Notes: a model not told the origin generated them from the sequence alone. Shown: positions 1 to 11,829, counted from the first letter of the stretch. The stretch is DNA of 64,000 bases from Symbiodinium sp. CCMP2592 (GCA_905221615.1 CAJNDT010003168.1:384923-448922); one strand, 5' to 3'. Program-made: numbers and translations.

Positions 1-1068
1 GGCGGGCACCAGCGCCGTACACATGTGCACAGCGATCCTCGATCTACCAGAAACTGCCAGCCGGGTTTGCACCGGACTGTAACAAGGATTAGGACTGGTG
101 AAACTTCAGAGGTTGCGGTCGCGAAAATTAGAAGCCTTCATAATTACTGTATGCTTTCGTTTGCAACCCCTTGCTCACACCTGTGACTTGGTTTTGCCGC
201 CCTTCTGTCTTGCCTTCCTCTGTTCACCGTTCTTTTGGAGGTTCAGGGGTCTGGCACACCTATCCGCCTTAGGGTCACTAGTGACACTGGTGCTTCTTAG
301 GGTGCACGGGTGAGCCGATAATTGTGAGTGGCCGCCTTTTTGCGGGTGCACAGGTGGCCCCTCTCGAGCGGGTGGAAGATAAAGGTCACAGCGACTCGTA
401 TCTCGCGAGCACATCAAAGACGAGCAAGTATATGTGATGCATAGGTGCCGCTTAGGGTTAAACGGGAACGTTTTTTGCCCAGATAAGAAGTCGGTTGGCG
501 GTTTTGGGGTTTACTCCTGAGCCTTGCGAAGCCACGTTGCTCTATTTTTGTGTTGCATCTAAGAAGGTCTACATCAGTTGTCACAAATTGTAGCCATCGC
601 TGGAACGACATTTGGATGGAGGCCCGTGTATCCAGAATTCCCGTTCGCATGGTTGCGTAAACTTGGAGAGCATCTTCTGTTTGGGAGCTCTGATATTGGA
701 GCGATCTCTTGTATGTCTCAGCCCATGAGTTCGTGCAGCATTCAAGTTTTACTCGCGAAGTGAAGTTGCTTCGGGGCCGATAAAGATCACGCCACGCTGT
801 CCGGCACTTCGTTCGCCCTTCTGTTCTTGTGTTGGTGAGGACCACAGCCAAGTTCCGCTGCGCATGAGGCTGCGTGGGAAGCGTCTTGTCTGGCACCGTC
901 GGGTTCGCTTTGTGCTTGTGGACATAGCGCTGAGGCCACGTACGAACTTTCCAGCATGTCTGCCCAGGCAAAAGCCAGGCAACAACAAACTTGCCCGCAT
1001 CTCAGCAAGCCTCGTTAACTTTCTTCCGCCCGCGACTGCAGGCTTCTCATTGATCTTTTCTATGTTGA
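1..1068. other. No supported gene
   Basis: Open frames here on both strands are short, overlap one another and show no recognisable motif. I see no RNA gene, no simple repeat and no mobile-element signature. Confidence 0.4.
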
Positions 1069-1542
1069 TCAGTGCGACTCAGGCAGTGCAGTCCAAGAAA
1101 GCTCAGCGGCAGCCCCGCGCTTGCAGAGAAAGCCACGAAAGCGAGACAATGCGACAGAAGGCCGTCGGCGCAGAAACCGAAACCACGAAGACCGGAACTA
1201 CTTCCTTGGTGTTTCCAACAGGTGCACTGCTCCAAGACTGGGAAAGAGCTCCAAAGCACGAGTGTTACCAGGCGACTCTGCCGAACACAAGCTGTTTCGA
1301 GAGCTTGTCCACCATTTGCCAGGAAACGGCAGTGCTTCGAGACGGAGGACCACGTGGTGGAGACCCGTATCATGGTCGTGAAGCGTGTCCGTGCTTTGGC
1401 TGCGCATTCTTTGGAGCATCCTGTCAGTTGTCGTTCCGCATCTTTTTGCGCCAAGGTGCCAAGAACTGATGCCTCTGTTTCACCACAACTACGTGTTGTG
1501 CATGGGGATGTGCGTCTGCGTTTCATGCTTCTGCATGAGTAG
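1069..1542 (+). CDS. Possible exon, unknown protein
   Basis: An open frame runs from a TGA at 1066 to TAG at 1542. Its second half (from about 1321) reads like real protein, with G/C-biased third positions: R-K-R-Q-C-F-E-T-E-D-H-V-V-E-T-R, then a V/A/L-rich helix. The first half is less convincing. An overlapping frame across about 1075-1320 also looks coding (A-V-Q-S-K-K-A-Q-R-Q-P), so an intron or frameshift may lie near 1260-1325, where a CCAG acceptor-like site is present. There is no ATG at the 5' end, so this would be an internal or last exon. I recognise no family. Confidence 0.25.
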   Translation, partial: SVRLRQCSPRKLSGSPALAEKATKARQCDRRPSAQKPKPRRPELLPWCFQQVHCSKTGKELQSTSVTRRLCRTQAVSRACPPFARKRQCFETEDHVVETRIMVVKRVRALAAHSLEHPVSCRSASFCAKVPRTDASVSPQLRVVHGDVRLRFMLLHE

Positions 1543-4306
1543 CTGTAGGGGACGGGCATTTGTGAAGCTCGGGGTGCAATTTACATCGATTGCTGAACGC
1601 CATCTCAGTGTCGTCGGCGAGCCATGCATTAGCGGCAGCTGATGCAGTAATTCGTGGCAGGTCTGGCGAAGCCTCTCCGGCATCTGAGCCGCTCTCAAAC
1701 CAATTGCAGATTGGGCCATAGCCTCAGTAGCGGAGCCGTGGAAAGACACTGTTCACAATTCTGACTGAGGCGTAGCCAACGGAAGACGCTATTGCCGCAG
1801 GCTGCTCTGGGTCACAAGGCTCGCAAGCTTTGAACTGGAATGGTTTCTTTTAGGGTTGTCCACTTCCTTGCAGACACGTGCGTGAAAGAAGCCTACAGAA
1901 TGACGGATGTGCAATGCAACCCGCTATGCGTCAGCAAATAGTCTGCTTTCAGAACGTTCTTGCACAGGTCCTGTTGCAATACTGTTGTGCCTGCCAACTG
2001 ACCGACTGTCGAACATCCCGAAAAATGGTCGATGATCAAGGAGCTTCAGCAGGTACAACCCACAGTGTTGTCGCACCCCTGCTGGCCAACAAACACAAGA
2101 ATGCAATGCTACACAGCAGCTGCAAAGAGCCTCGCCAATCGAGATGTGGAGAGCAGTGGCTCCAAAGTGTTCGCAGCTGATTCAATCCAGCCCGCAACAG
2201 AACTGAGAAAGCTCAATCCAAGTACCCGGCGACTTTCCCAAAGTGTGAGACAGATGTGGGAAGTTGGGAGCACGGCGCATCTCCCACATTTTTGGATTCT
2301 GCCTGTCTTGACTTTCAAAGAGAGAAGTCAGACAAGGCATTGCGAACCCAAGACAAAACCATCGCTTCGAAACTGTGAAGGATCAGTAGGGACAACGCCC
2401 ACCTGGGCGTGTTTCCAGGTTCCGGTGTCTGGGTTTGTATGCCGTGTCAGCAAATTCCGATACATCGTCATTGAAACTGAAACGGTGCTTGTCCGCCGAG
2501 GCAAGGATGACTTTGAGGTCCAGTAGGTGCCGAAGACGCAGATGAGATGTAGACTCATGAAGTTGTCTGAGCCCTGTCGACACCGTTCAGGCTGGATGCC
2601 TCGAGCTCGGGGTTTCGCTGTCGAGCGATTATGCGAGACTGCCTAAGTTTTGATTGTCAAGGCTGCCTCGACGGAGGAGACTGCACCGGGTTTCTTATTG
2701 CTTTCACCAAACTGATCTGTACGCTTTCGGAGATCAGGAGGCTGGTGCAGACAGTCAGTATCTTGGTCGTCCCTTCCGTACCGTAGAGCTTGGCGCTGGC
2801 CAGTGAGTGACTTTGGAGGTAAACGGAGAAGCCTCAAGGAAGAGCTTCGGGAGCGCAGATGCGCGGCTGTTGCTGTTTGTGTTGCTGACGGTTCATAGCT
2901 TGCAATGGTGAAGGAGCCATCCCTGGATTCGCTGTCAGACAGGCATCGGCCAAACCGTGGGCTGAGGGGCTTGGCAACGCTTAACGCCGCAGCGTGAGCC
3001 CAGTGTCAAGATCTCCGATGCCGGGATTTTTCCCGGATTGAACCGGGTGCTGGAAACAGGGATCCCATTCAACTTACCGCGTCAAAGCGCAGAGCCGCAA
3101 AGACTGTGGAAGACCTCAAACAAACAGGGCGAAGCGAATGTAGCTTCCGAGAATGTAGCTTCCGAGAGTGGCAGCTTAGCATGTCTTGACAAAAGCATCT
3201 CTTGAGACCTCGCTCGACTCGCCGAGCCGAGCACTGATCTGCAAATCAAGGAAATCGCTCCTACCGCAATCTCTGGAAGTTAACTTAGAAGTTGGTTCCA
3301 GCTGGGGGAAACCTTGCAGCGCGGCGATTTGTTTCGGCCAGGCAAAGTCTGAGTCGGACCCTCAGTTTCGCATAACCGAATCGATGCTCTTTGCTGATCT
3401 TCTACAATTCGGGCTTGTTGGCGCGGACGCTCGGGGAAGTATTTGTGCCATCATATTACTGTAGAAGCGAATGTGAATTACAGACCAAGCTGCCACAGGC
3501 CTCGGCAATCTCTTTCTGGGTTCGTCAGTTCCATGTCGTCTCGGGCTGTGCTTTATCTCCATGTCTCACTTCGCAACTTTTCCGGCAAAGCCTGTTCCAC
3601 GCCATACTTCCGGTCCTAGATGTGGCGCTGTCAAGGTTTGCTTAAGTGAAACGGCTTGCAAACCCCACAGATCCGACTACACTGCTGCATTCTCGAGTGC
3701 TTTGAGACATGCGACTGCTTCGTCCTGGCATCTGCAGCACCAAGTTTGGAACAATCCTATGGCATGGTATAAGGCGACAGTGAAGATGGAGTGGGGCCAG
3801 GTGGTGCAAGGCAGACGCCGGTCCTTTCTAGTGTCTCCGAGCCGGGCTGCAATCGCAGTGGCCTGCAGGCCAGATCGCCGTTGGTCTGGTGCATCGTCCA
3901 ACCCAGAGGCGGAGACCGGACGGTCTGCATCGAATGGGAGGATTGCAAATCCCCGTCAGAGGAGACAAATGTGTGGATTGAGAAGACTCCGTCGCACCAA
4001 GCCTTGCTGTTGTCGCTTTCTCAAAACATGGCCATGTGCCAAGAAGTACGAATCGTTCCGTTAGACATCAGGCTACGCTCTTGCCGTGCGAAGCTCATCC
4101 AAAGATTTGGTGGTATCGATCGTGCATACATCAGGCTGGGCATGTGACATTTTCAGCTTTTGTTCTGCCCTTGCTCTCGTGAGAAGGTCTGTCCCGGCCC
4201 TGACCGGCATGACAGCCGAAGTTTTCCGACAGCTTGTGAATATGTGCTTTTCCCGGAAGCATCGTGCAAGCGCTGCCACACTACAAGACTCCGTGACAGT
4301 TCAAGG
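1543..4306. other. No firm gene; weak exon candidates
   Basis: About 2.7 kb without a convincing gene. Two stretches look faintly coding. One is a minus-strand frame around 2383-2583 (L-D-L-K-V-I-L-A-S-A-D-K-H-R-F-S-F-N-D-D). The other is a plus-strand frame at 3186-3464. Neither has clear splice sites or family motifs. No repeats longer than a few units were seen. Confidence 0.35.
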
Positions 4307-4528
4307 ATGAACTTCAGTGACGAGGATGCTCAGAGCATGTCCGCGGCCCATCCTGGCCTGGCCCTTCTCGGAATCAAAAACCTGCTGCCATCGAAGGTTC
4401 AGCCTGCTTCTCCGGAGCAGGCCAACGAAAGAACCGAGCTTTGGCTAAGAAGTCCCCATGCTACGCGCCCTGCCTATCCCTGCGCTGCTCTGAGGCGGAA
4501 TCAAGGAGGACTGTCGGCATGGCCATAG
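4307..4528 (+). CDS. Small hypothetical ORF (73 aa)
   Basis: ATG at 4307 opens a 73-residue frame ending in TAG. It starts M-N-F-S-D-E-D-A-Q-S-M-S and continues with a mixed, plausible composition. The frame is also open upstream of this ATG (from about 4160), so it could be the end of a longer exon. It has no signal peptide, membrane segment or recognisable domain. Function unknown. It is reported only because its composition is more protein-like than its neighbours. Confidence 0.25.
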   Translation: MNFSDEDAQSMSAAHPGLALLGIKNLLPSKVQPASPEQANERTELWLRSPHATRPAYPCAALRRNQGGLSAWP

Positions 4529-5317
4529 CCTTCGCAGGGCGACCCGTGGCACGTGCCGTCCTGCTGTTCGCCCTGAACGAGCGCAGGATCGAGAACGCTA
4601 AGGCGTTCTGAGAAAGCGAAAGAGGAGCTCGAAAGCCGGTTTCAGTTCTCCTACCCACAATTTAACACCTCTGCCTTTCGAAGAAAGAGCTGATGACTTG
4701 GTTAACACGCGGACTGAAGCAGGGATGGGACACTCGCCTTGCAGGAGACCCCACATTTCGAACGGCCAGAGTTCAACGAGGCATCCGGAGTGTCGAGGGT
4801 AGGACATGCATTACATACTGCGAGCAGCACGGCAGTTCGATCTTCATCAGTTCGTCATGTCAGGCACTGCGGCGAATAATTTCCATCCGTACTCTCCAGC
4901 AGCTGAGAGCGAGGCATCACATACCAGATTTCCTGATAGTTGTCCTTCTGTGCCTGCTGTAGTCACTTGTGATCTGTCTTACCTGCAGTTTCAGCTCGGC
5001 GAGAGTTGGGTCCTGCTGCTTCAAAACGTTCAGTCTCGAAATGGCAGACATGTCCACGCGGAGTGAGACTCCTGCCCAGGCTGCGCTTGAAATATGGCAC
5101 TTGCGAGGCCGTCGCCGACACGCGAAGTTCGTCTTTGAGAGCCCTACAGCCCCGGGTTGAGGCGAGTGCTGCTGCCGCCTTTGGGAAGCGGCAGGCCAGG
5201 CCCTCTGGCGTGAAGAGCGGAACAGCACAGAAAACACTGCGCCACACTTCGCCTGAAAGTAAGCCCGTGGCCCGTGGATCTGCAGTCTAAGGTCCTTGTT
5301 TATTTGGCATGTTGCAG

Positions 5318-5430
5318 TTGTTCACTCTGAGGTGCTGGATCGGGTGAGTTTCCGCGACTTCTTACTTGAGAACGGTGTGTCCGGCCGGGAGGACAGCTTG
5401 CGAGGTCCACCCGAGCGCAGGCAAATGTGA
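5318..5430 (+). CDS. Possible exon, unknown protein
   Basis: It follows a TTGCAG acceptor at 5312-5317. The frame reads V-V-H-S-E-V-L-D-R-V-S-F-R-D-F-L-L-E-N-G-V and closes at a TGA at 5428. A GT donor could sit at the GAG/GTCCAC or AGG junctions near 5403-5420. The R-V-S-F-R-D-F-L pattern recalls the exiting helix of an EF-hand, which would suit this window, but no calcium loop is visible. Partner exons were not identified; coding-like frames at 4970-5290 may belong to the same gene. Confidence 0.25.
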
Positions 5431-6207
5431 ACATGGCTTCTGCAAGGCACGGAATCTGTTCTTCAAGATGGCAAGGAACAATGAAGTGTCCAGCCCACTC
5501 CTGGGTTCGGGTGAGGGGTGCGGCTCCATTCCCACGAGATTCCACGAGCACCGGCTGGACACGTTTTTGAGGCTCAACTCACGACGGGCAAGAGCCAGAC
5601 AATGAAGGCCTCATCGGACGCTCAATCGCGATTCCTGTTGCTTTGCATCCGTCTTGGAGGCCATGTCGATCAGGTGCGGCGGGGTGCCTCGTACTTGTGC
5701 TTTTGCGTGCTTTTGCGATTCTCTTGCGACCCTCGCAGGTGACTCGCCTTGCCTTCTTCAAATCGCTGGTCCTCGCCGAAGGCGACTTCCCTCTGAGCCA
5801 AAGTTTTGGAATGGGCGCGGGTTTTCAGCTTGAGGCCTGCAAGCTGCAGAAGTTTTCCGCGAGGAGCTCATGGAGATGCTTGGCCAGGGACCTAAAATGC
5901 TCGCACGCATGTCAGCGGAACCCGCGGCGGTTCCGTGAACCAATCAATCAAGATCAATCAGAATTCCCGGATTCCAGGCATATCTCACAAAGAGAAAACC
6001 CCAGACTTTCTGTGAGTTGGCTTTCGAGATGATTCAAGTTGGCGTTTCGGCTAGCCAGTTAGTAAAGAAGGATGAATGATCCCTGATTGACCTACTCTTA
6101 CGAGTCGAATCTTCCCAAATCGGTCGACATCCTCAACTACAAGATTGGGCACAGGTCATGCCCATGATGCTTTGAGGGCGCCCATAAGTGGGAAAGGTCG
6201 AGGACGT

Positions 6208-6760
6208 TCAATGGCCACCAGCCCTACGAATTGATGTTCAGTGATGTCCAGCGGTTGCATGCCAGAAGGGGCTACACACCTCCAGCACATCACCGAATTA
6301 CCGGCCAACACGGGTAACAGCTTAGCACGCCTGGGATCTATGATGCTCATCGCATTGACGCGGGCACGCTCCTTCACGGCAGCTGCTCTCCAAGGATTTC
6401 AGGAGTCCCATCCAATACGATGGAACATAGTGTATGACGGCCTTGCACATGACACCCTGCCACCACCCAAAGAGGAGTCGCCACGGCACTGGCCAACCAC
6501 CTCATTTGCGCAGTCTGGTTGCGGCTCTTAGCCATGTGCTGGGGTAATACAGCAAGTCTTGTCTGCGGATGTTGCGGTCGGCTCGCGCAAGGCATAGGAC
6601 TGCTGCTGCCGTGAAGGAGCGTGACCCCGTCAATGCGGTGAGCATCATAGATCCCTGGCGTGCTAAGCCGTCCCACGTGTTGGCCGATATTTCGGTGATG
6701 TGGACATCACTGAACATCCAGTTGTAGGGCTGGTGGCCATTGGACGTACCATTCGAAGCA
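6208..6760. repeat. Imperfect ~170-bp inverted repeat
   Basis: The left arm (about 6208-6384, read on the minus strand) and the right arm (about 6600-6755, read on the plus strand) both run from 'aaggagcgtg' through 'gcatcatagatcc' and 'cgtgctaagc' to 'catcactgaacatc' and 'tagggctggtggccattg'. Both arms translate to related peptides (H-I-T-E, A-N-T, L-A-R, G-S-M-M-L, R-S-F-T-A-A-A). The arms are diverged by point changes and a small indel, and are separated by about 215 bp. This may be two inverted copies of a dispersed repeat rather than a transposon terminus. Confidence 0.7.
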
Positions 6761-7236
6761 AGCCCCGAGATCAACTTCTCCTCGCTTCAACTACTCTTCG
6801 ACAAGTTCCTGTGTACAGGGGAACATTGATGAGAGAACCCGAGAATGCTGGGGCGGGTGGAACAGCGTCATGAACTGGCGTGGCGCCATTCCATGCGGTG
6901 GCCCCACCCTGCAGCCTGTCAGCACCTTTCAAGCTCACGGCTGTATTGAAGAATTGAATTTTCGAGACTGCCAGCTACTCATCGGAAGGCAGATGCTTCC
7001 GGGTTTGCTGGTCGAAGTGGTGTCCCATAGAAGCCAGCTGCCACAAACGGCAAGTTGCAGTGGTCCAGAATGCGAGGCCAAAAAACCTGTCGGGAGCTTC
7101 CAATGCGCAGTCTGGCAAGGTCACGACGCCAACGGCGCAGCCCTGCCCGGTCCGTCAGCCCTTCCTGTCCTGGGCGCGAGGTTTGAACGTGCAGAGCCCA
7201 GCGCATGGATGAGAGCTGCACACATGTTGCAGAGCG

Positions 7237-7755
7237 TTGAAAGCCATGAGGAATTCGGAGAGGGGCGGCGGCGCTGACGGAGGACCTCCTAACGAACCTT
7301 TTTCAAGGCGGAGGGCAGCTTTGTATGTCATGCTGTTTCGGTCTTGGAGTCACGTGTTTGTGTTGATGCTGGTATCTTCTGAAGTGGTGGCACACAGCCG
7401 GCAGGGGTCGACCGCGCTGTGGCGGAGGCTCACGCAACTCATGCAGCTTATGCTCAGGGCAGCCCCATACAGCCTACAACATGAAGCACGACGGGTGTTG
7501 CAGCAGGCGAAAACTCCACATGTCAGCGAAGGGCTGCCGGACTGGGAGACAAAACGGGGGGCATTGTGCGACTTTTGCACGGATGCTAAAGTGAAGGACA
7601 ACCGCGCATTCAACTTCCAGCTGCCGGGTCTGCCGCAGGCGTGCAGAGGAAGATCCAAGCAGCTCTGTCGAGTCTGCCTTTCACTGCCAGGCCGAACCGT
7701 ACAGCAAGCCTGGTGCCGTGCTGAGCATTCAGTATGCGGATCTGCATGACTGGTC
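7237..7755 (+). other. Ambiguous coding region upstream of the 399-codon exon
   Basis: Two overlapping frames are open. Frame 1 (7237-7749) contains C-x2-C pairs. Frame 2 around 7622-7780 reads like protein (P-G-A-V-L-S-I-Q-Y-A-D-L-H-D-W-S). Either could contain an upstream exon of the following gene, but no splice junction joining it in phase could be fixed. Confidence 0.25.
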
Positions 7756-8955
7756 GTGCATTCCAACTCGAAAGGTGGCACTAGCCGGCACGTGGATGCC
7801 ACAGCACTCGGCGGTGTCACATCGAACCGTCGGAACAGCTTCGTGGCACGAGTTGCGCCAGCTGCAGTCGCCACGGCACGTGGGACAGGGTCCAAGTCTT
7901 CCAACGCACCTGGAAGAGGCTCCCTGGCCCTGTCCGGACTGAATGCTGATCATCTGGATCGGCGATCGCGCAATGAACCGAGTGAAGCTGCCAGTCAAGG
8001 CACTTCGAGCTCATCTGAGTCGGGATCCGATACGCCTGTAGACGGTGCACACAGACGGCCGTCCCAGCTCATTCCACTTGGTGTTAACGGGAGGACGACA
8101 AGCAAGGCGAGCAGCAGCCGGTCGAGGAGAAGCAGTTTAGCAACGTCCGAGTCCAGCAGGTCAGAAGATGTAAAGAGATTCTCCTTGCTCGAAAAACGCC
8201 TTCATGTTGAAACAGAGATGCAGTTCAATGCGGCTCTCTTGAAAGTGTTTGACAACATGGTGCTTGGCCCAGACATCAACCCTTGGGAACCTATGACGCG
8301 AAACCATTTCATGCATGTTTTGAAGCCGATGAAGAAGCTGAGCGAAGAGAATCTGAAGGCCCTCTTCCTCCTAGATGGCCATCGCCAGTCCGAGGGGAAA
8401 GCAATCCCTCAAGAGCTGGCCTTGCGGGCCTTGGCAGGTTTCGGTCATGGCTGCCGAGAGCTCAAGGTGCATCTTGGCTACAAAGTGGAAGAAGAATCCA
8501 AGCTTCCGAAAGTGAAAGCTGCAGCCAAGCCGAAGGCAGCGGTGACAGCAACGGAAGCAACTGGTCTGGTGGTTGCAGGTCCTTCGAACCTTCAAGCCTT
8601 GACGGAGGATGGGAAAGAGCTTCCAGGCCTTGCTATTGGCACGCGCCTTGCGGGTAAGGAACTGTTTGCGAAAGCCGTCAGAAAAGTTGGGCTTACCACA
8701 AAGCTCATGCCAAAGAAGGAGGCCGTAACGTTACCAGCCTTGACAGTTGTTGGCAAAGAGGGCACTGAGGAGCGCGAGGCCTCTCCCTTCCAGTGGCGAC
8801 CGGTACGAAAAGCTTCAAGCGTGCTGAGGCAATCGTCCAGTCTCGGCGAGCTTGATGTGAGGTTGAGTGGCAAGGCGTGGGAGGGCACAAAAACCGAGAT
8901 GCAAGTCGTTCGAGGTAGAACACGCTCCGTTCGGATGCTACGGTCACGTTTATAG
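7750..8955 (+). CDS. Hypothetical protein exon with EF-hand-like helices
   Basis: A long open frame (about 400 codons) ends in TAG. It follows directly on an in-frame TGA at 7747 and has no ATG near its 5' end, so it is probably an internal exon. The N-terminal third is Ser/Arg/Thr-rich and likely disordered (S-S-S-S-E-S-G-S-D, S-S-S-R-S-R-R-S-S). Residues about 150-215 form a predicted helical domain (F-N-A-A-L-L-K-V-F-D-N-M, then M-T-R-N-H-F-M-H-V-L and L-K-A-L-F-L-L-D-G-H) resembling degenerate EF-hands whose calcium ligands are lost. The C-terminal third is basic, Val/Lys-rich and low complexity. The 10954-11829 exon has a similar paired-helix pattern, so the two could be exons of one gene spanning the repeat-filled gap. 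That link is inference. Confidence 0.55.
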   Translation: MVVHSNSKGGTSRHVDATALGGVTSNRRNSFVARVAPAAVATARGTGSKSSNAPGRGSLALSGLNADHLDRRSRNEPSEAASQGTSSSSESGSDTPVDGAHRRPSQLIPLGVNGRTTSKASSSRSRRSSLATSESSRSEDVKRFSLLEKRLHVETEMQFNAALLKVFDNMVLGPDINPWEPMTRNHFMHVLKPMKKLSEENLKALFLLDGHRQSEGKAIPQELALRALAGFGHGCRELKVHLGYKVEEESKLPKVKAAAKPKAAVTATEATGLVVAGPSNLQALTEDGKELPGLAIGTRLAGKELFAKAVRKVGLTTKLMPKKEAVTLPALTVVGKEGTEEREASPFQWRPVRKASSVLRQSSSLGELDVRLSGKAWEGTKTEMQVVRGRTRSVRMLRSRL

Positions 8956-9059
8956 TGCCGTGGGCCACCGCCCACGCCCATTGGCATTCGGGGTTTTCCG
9001 AACCAATCACTGCTGTTCGGCTTTGGAGTTTCGAGCTGCCACCCATCATCTCCCATGAG

Positions 9060-10540
9060 ACAGGGATGCGTCTCTGGGTTTAGCCGGTCTCCTTTTCGCA
9101 ACAGGGTTGTCTTGCCACCTATCATTTCCTACAAGGGTTTTGTCGTTCATCTTCTCAGATGTCCTTCCTTTGCCGTTTGAGGGTTGGCCTTTATCACACA
9201 ATTTTGGGGAGGATGTGCCGTGCATCATCTCTTTGCAGGGCCGAGGGTTTGCCATCCGTCATCATCTCCTCTTTCGGTTTAAGGTTGGCGCAACTTCCTC
9301 TTGGGGCCTGAGAGTTGGGGGTGTGCAGTCGAGCATCTTGTTTTTCGCTTGCCATTGATCGCTTCCATTTTGGGCTCAACCGTTTCGGCTTGCATAGCGT
9401 TCTTTTTCGGGCTTCAAGTTGCCATCCATCACTTTCTTTCGGGTTAAAGGTTTGCCATCCGTCGTCTTCTTGCTGAAGGTTTTTCTATTCAACGTGTCCT
9501 TTCACGGTTTAGGTCTTGCTATGTAGTTTCGAATCTGACGTTTACAACCCACCATCTCCTTTCAGGGTCTAGGGTTTGCTACTCATCATCGAACTTTTGC
9601 GGCTTGTGACTTGCCATCCAGCACCTGTGCCGTCGTTTCGTTTTCAGATTCCAGGTCGGCCATCTATGATCGCCTTTCCAGGAGTTAGGTCTTGCCACGG
9701 CCCATCATTTCAATTGAGGGTTTGCCATCCTCTTTCCGCTTGCTTCTGGCTAGCCCCCAGCTTTTGGAAGTCTGGGGTTTGCTGGCCATCATGTCTTCTC
9801 AGTTTAGGGTTTGCCATCTGTCCTTTCGTTTTCAGGTTCAGTCATTTCTTTTCACGGCTTGAGGTTTGCCACCTTTGAGGTTCCGGGTTTACAATTTTTC
9901 AATGCTTGCCAACCATTGCCCATTCAATTCTTTTCGGGTTGGCGGTTTGGTATCCATTATCTCCGTTTTGGGATCAGAGTTTGCCGCATCGTGTCTTTTG
10001 AGGTTTATGGTTTGTCAAGCATCATCTCCTGTTAGGCTTTTGTTGTGCATCGCTTCCTTGTGGGGTTCAGGTCTGCCATCCGCTATCTCTTTTCAGTTTT
10101 GTGGCCTTTCCATCTTTCATCTCCTTTAGGGTTTCGGGTTTGTTTCCCAGAATTTCGTCTGGGGGTTTCCAGACGGCCGTGTCATGTTTTGGGTTTCAAT
10201 CCGCCATGGTCTTTTAGGCTTCGGAATTTGACACCCGTGGTTTAACTTAATGGTTTATGTGGGGTTTGGCTTCCAGCTTGGAGAGTTTACAGGCTCGGGT
10301 TGCGGGTTTGCCATCATCATCTGTTTCCCAGCCAAACTTCCCATCCATCATTTTAATGTTCGTCTTTAGGGTACGGTATCCAACATGTCGTTGCTGAGAG
10401 TTTGCCGGCGTCGTGGCATCCATCATGATCCATCTTGTCTTATTGGCTTTTTCCATCCGTCACGTTTATTATGGTTTGCCATCCGTCGTTCAATTGCAGT
10501 CGGTTTAACGTTTGCGATCCAGCATCCATGGCCTGTGGTA
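9060..10540. repeat. Degenerate 'gggtttgccatcc-atcatctcctttt' repeat block
   Basis: About 1.5 kb of irregular repeats built from 'ttttcaggg', 'gggtttgccatcc' and 'atcatctcc' modules. The modules recur every 40-90 bp with heavy divergence, and some contain TTTAGGGTTT (for example near 9800 and 10126). It produces only low-complexity F/S/L-rich open frames, which I reject as genes. It lies between two coding exons and probably sits within an intron. The T/G-rich strand bias with TTTAGGG cores resembles decayed telomeric repeat. Confidence 0.65.
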
Positions 10541-10953
10541 ACGTCCCCCGTGGCCACGCGATGCAGGGAACCGACAAGAAATCTCTACCCCGCAATTTCC
10601 CTTCATTGAAGAAGCGGGTAAGCACCGATGAGCAGTCACGAGACACCCCTTTTGACCTGATTGCCTCTTCTGTTGCAGTCCCTCAACTAACTAAATTACT
10701 AGAACGAACTACAACGGGCTAGTATCCGTAAGATGGTTATCCGAAAGTATGAAGAGATGAGAACGGCACGATCCTAATCTATTGAATTTAATGCCAGATT
10801 TACTACCTTTAAGGTCAAGCAGTAGGCATCTCGAAAGAAGGTCTTCAGATGGTCTCATGCAGTAGCGAAGAGGAAGGTGTATCCTCTGAACCGTGTTGTT
10901 GTTTCATGATGATAGGAAGCCGCCTGTCTTGATCGTTCACGTCTCCTGCGGAG
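10541..10953. other. No feature seen
   Basis: Unique-looking sequence between the repeat block and the next exon. No open frame with coding character and no simple repeat. If the flanking exons belong to one gene, this is the 3' part of its intron. Confidence 0.4.
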
Positions 10954-11829
10954 GTGGCTTGGACGAGCTATGCTTCCAGAGATGAGGCTGACAGGAAAAA
11001 CACACCCACACTCCATGCGCCTGAGCTGGGTGAAGCGGACATCATCGAGCTTGAATCGCTTGCGAAGCGCGAGTCGAACAAGCTGACCCAGAGGCTTTCG
11101 TTCTTCGCAGACAAGCGGCACGCTCTGATATGGTCAGAGTTACGATCGGCGTTTGCCACTCTGCTGAAGAAGGGCTCAGCCCTTCAAGCGTTTCAGCAAT
11201 TGGGAGGTGATACCCTTGAAAGAGATCCTTTGCGAGACGCTCTCGTCCGAACTCTGAGTCTGCCAACAGTTGATGCAGAGCGGATAACGGCTGCCGTGCT
11301 GACCATTGAATCTGACGATGCTGTCGGGAGGGATGACTTCGTGAGAGTCTTGAGATTTCTCCAGCCAGTGCGCTCTGTTTTGGATTTCCGCACGCGCTTG
11401 GTTCAACGATTTGGTACGGCCGATGCTGGCTTGGATGCTTTCGTGGAACGCCTTGGAAACGGTACCTTGTCCATAGAACTGTTGGAGAATGTGGCACTGG
11501 GATTTGGCATGGGCCGTCAGGAAATGGATGCGATTTTCAAGCAAGCAAGTGTGCTGGGTGGCGGCGGCGGAGTCAGAAGTGCTGAGATTCTGAGGCTAAG
11601 CGTGCGCCACGCTCACATTCTACAACAGCTTCACCTGCTTGAGCAATATCTGGGTGGGCCGTCATCCTGTCACGCATGGCTCAACGACCGACCGAATGCC
11701 ACGGTATTTGATGTTCTTCAGCCACTTGGTGTTTCCTCAAACTTCTGCCAGCAGCTTGTTGTCATGCTTCGCGATCGCGCCTTGAATTCCGTCAAGGCAG
11801 GCTGTGATCTGAGACAACCAGGGACTTGA
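10954..11829 (+). CDS. Hypothetical protein with degenerate EF-hand-like repeats
   Basis: Open frame of about 290 codons ending in TGA, almost free of low complexity and convincingly coding. Likely acceptors precede it (TTCCAG at 10980, GACAG at 10995), and no ATG is compelling, so it is probably a terminal exon. Several helix-loop-helix units recur: A-L-I-W-S-E-L-R-S-A-F at about residue 52, D-A-V-G-R-D-D-F-V-R-V-L at about 122, and F-G-M-G-R-Q-E-M-D-A-I-F at about 187. The spacing resembles EF-hand pairs, but the loops lack the D-x-D-x-[DNS]-G ligand set, so calcium binding is doubtful. A Gly run (about residue 200) is a flexible linker. The role is unknown; a calmodulin-superfamily scaffold is the nearest guess. 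Confidence 0.6.
   Translation: MAWTSYASRDEADRKNTPTLHAPELGEADIIELESLAKRESNKLTQRLSFFADKRHALIWSELRSAFATLLKKGSALQAFQQLGGDTLERDPLRDALVRTLSLPTVDAERITAAVLTIESDDAVGRDDFVRVLRFLQPVRSVLDFRTRLVQRFGTADAGLDAFVERLGNGTLSIELLENVALGFGMGRQEMDAIFKQASVLGGGGGVRSAEILRLSVRHAHILQQLHLLEQYLGGPSSCHAWLNDRPNATVFDVLQPLGVSSNFCQQLVVMLRDRALNSVKAGCDLRQPGT

Noticed and set aside
9365-9378. 'ccattttgggctcaac', close to the dinoflagellate spliced-leader core
   Set aside because: One extra G, and embedded in a repeat block with no gene directly after it; best explained by chance.
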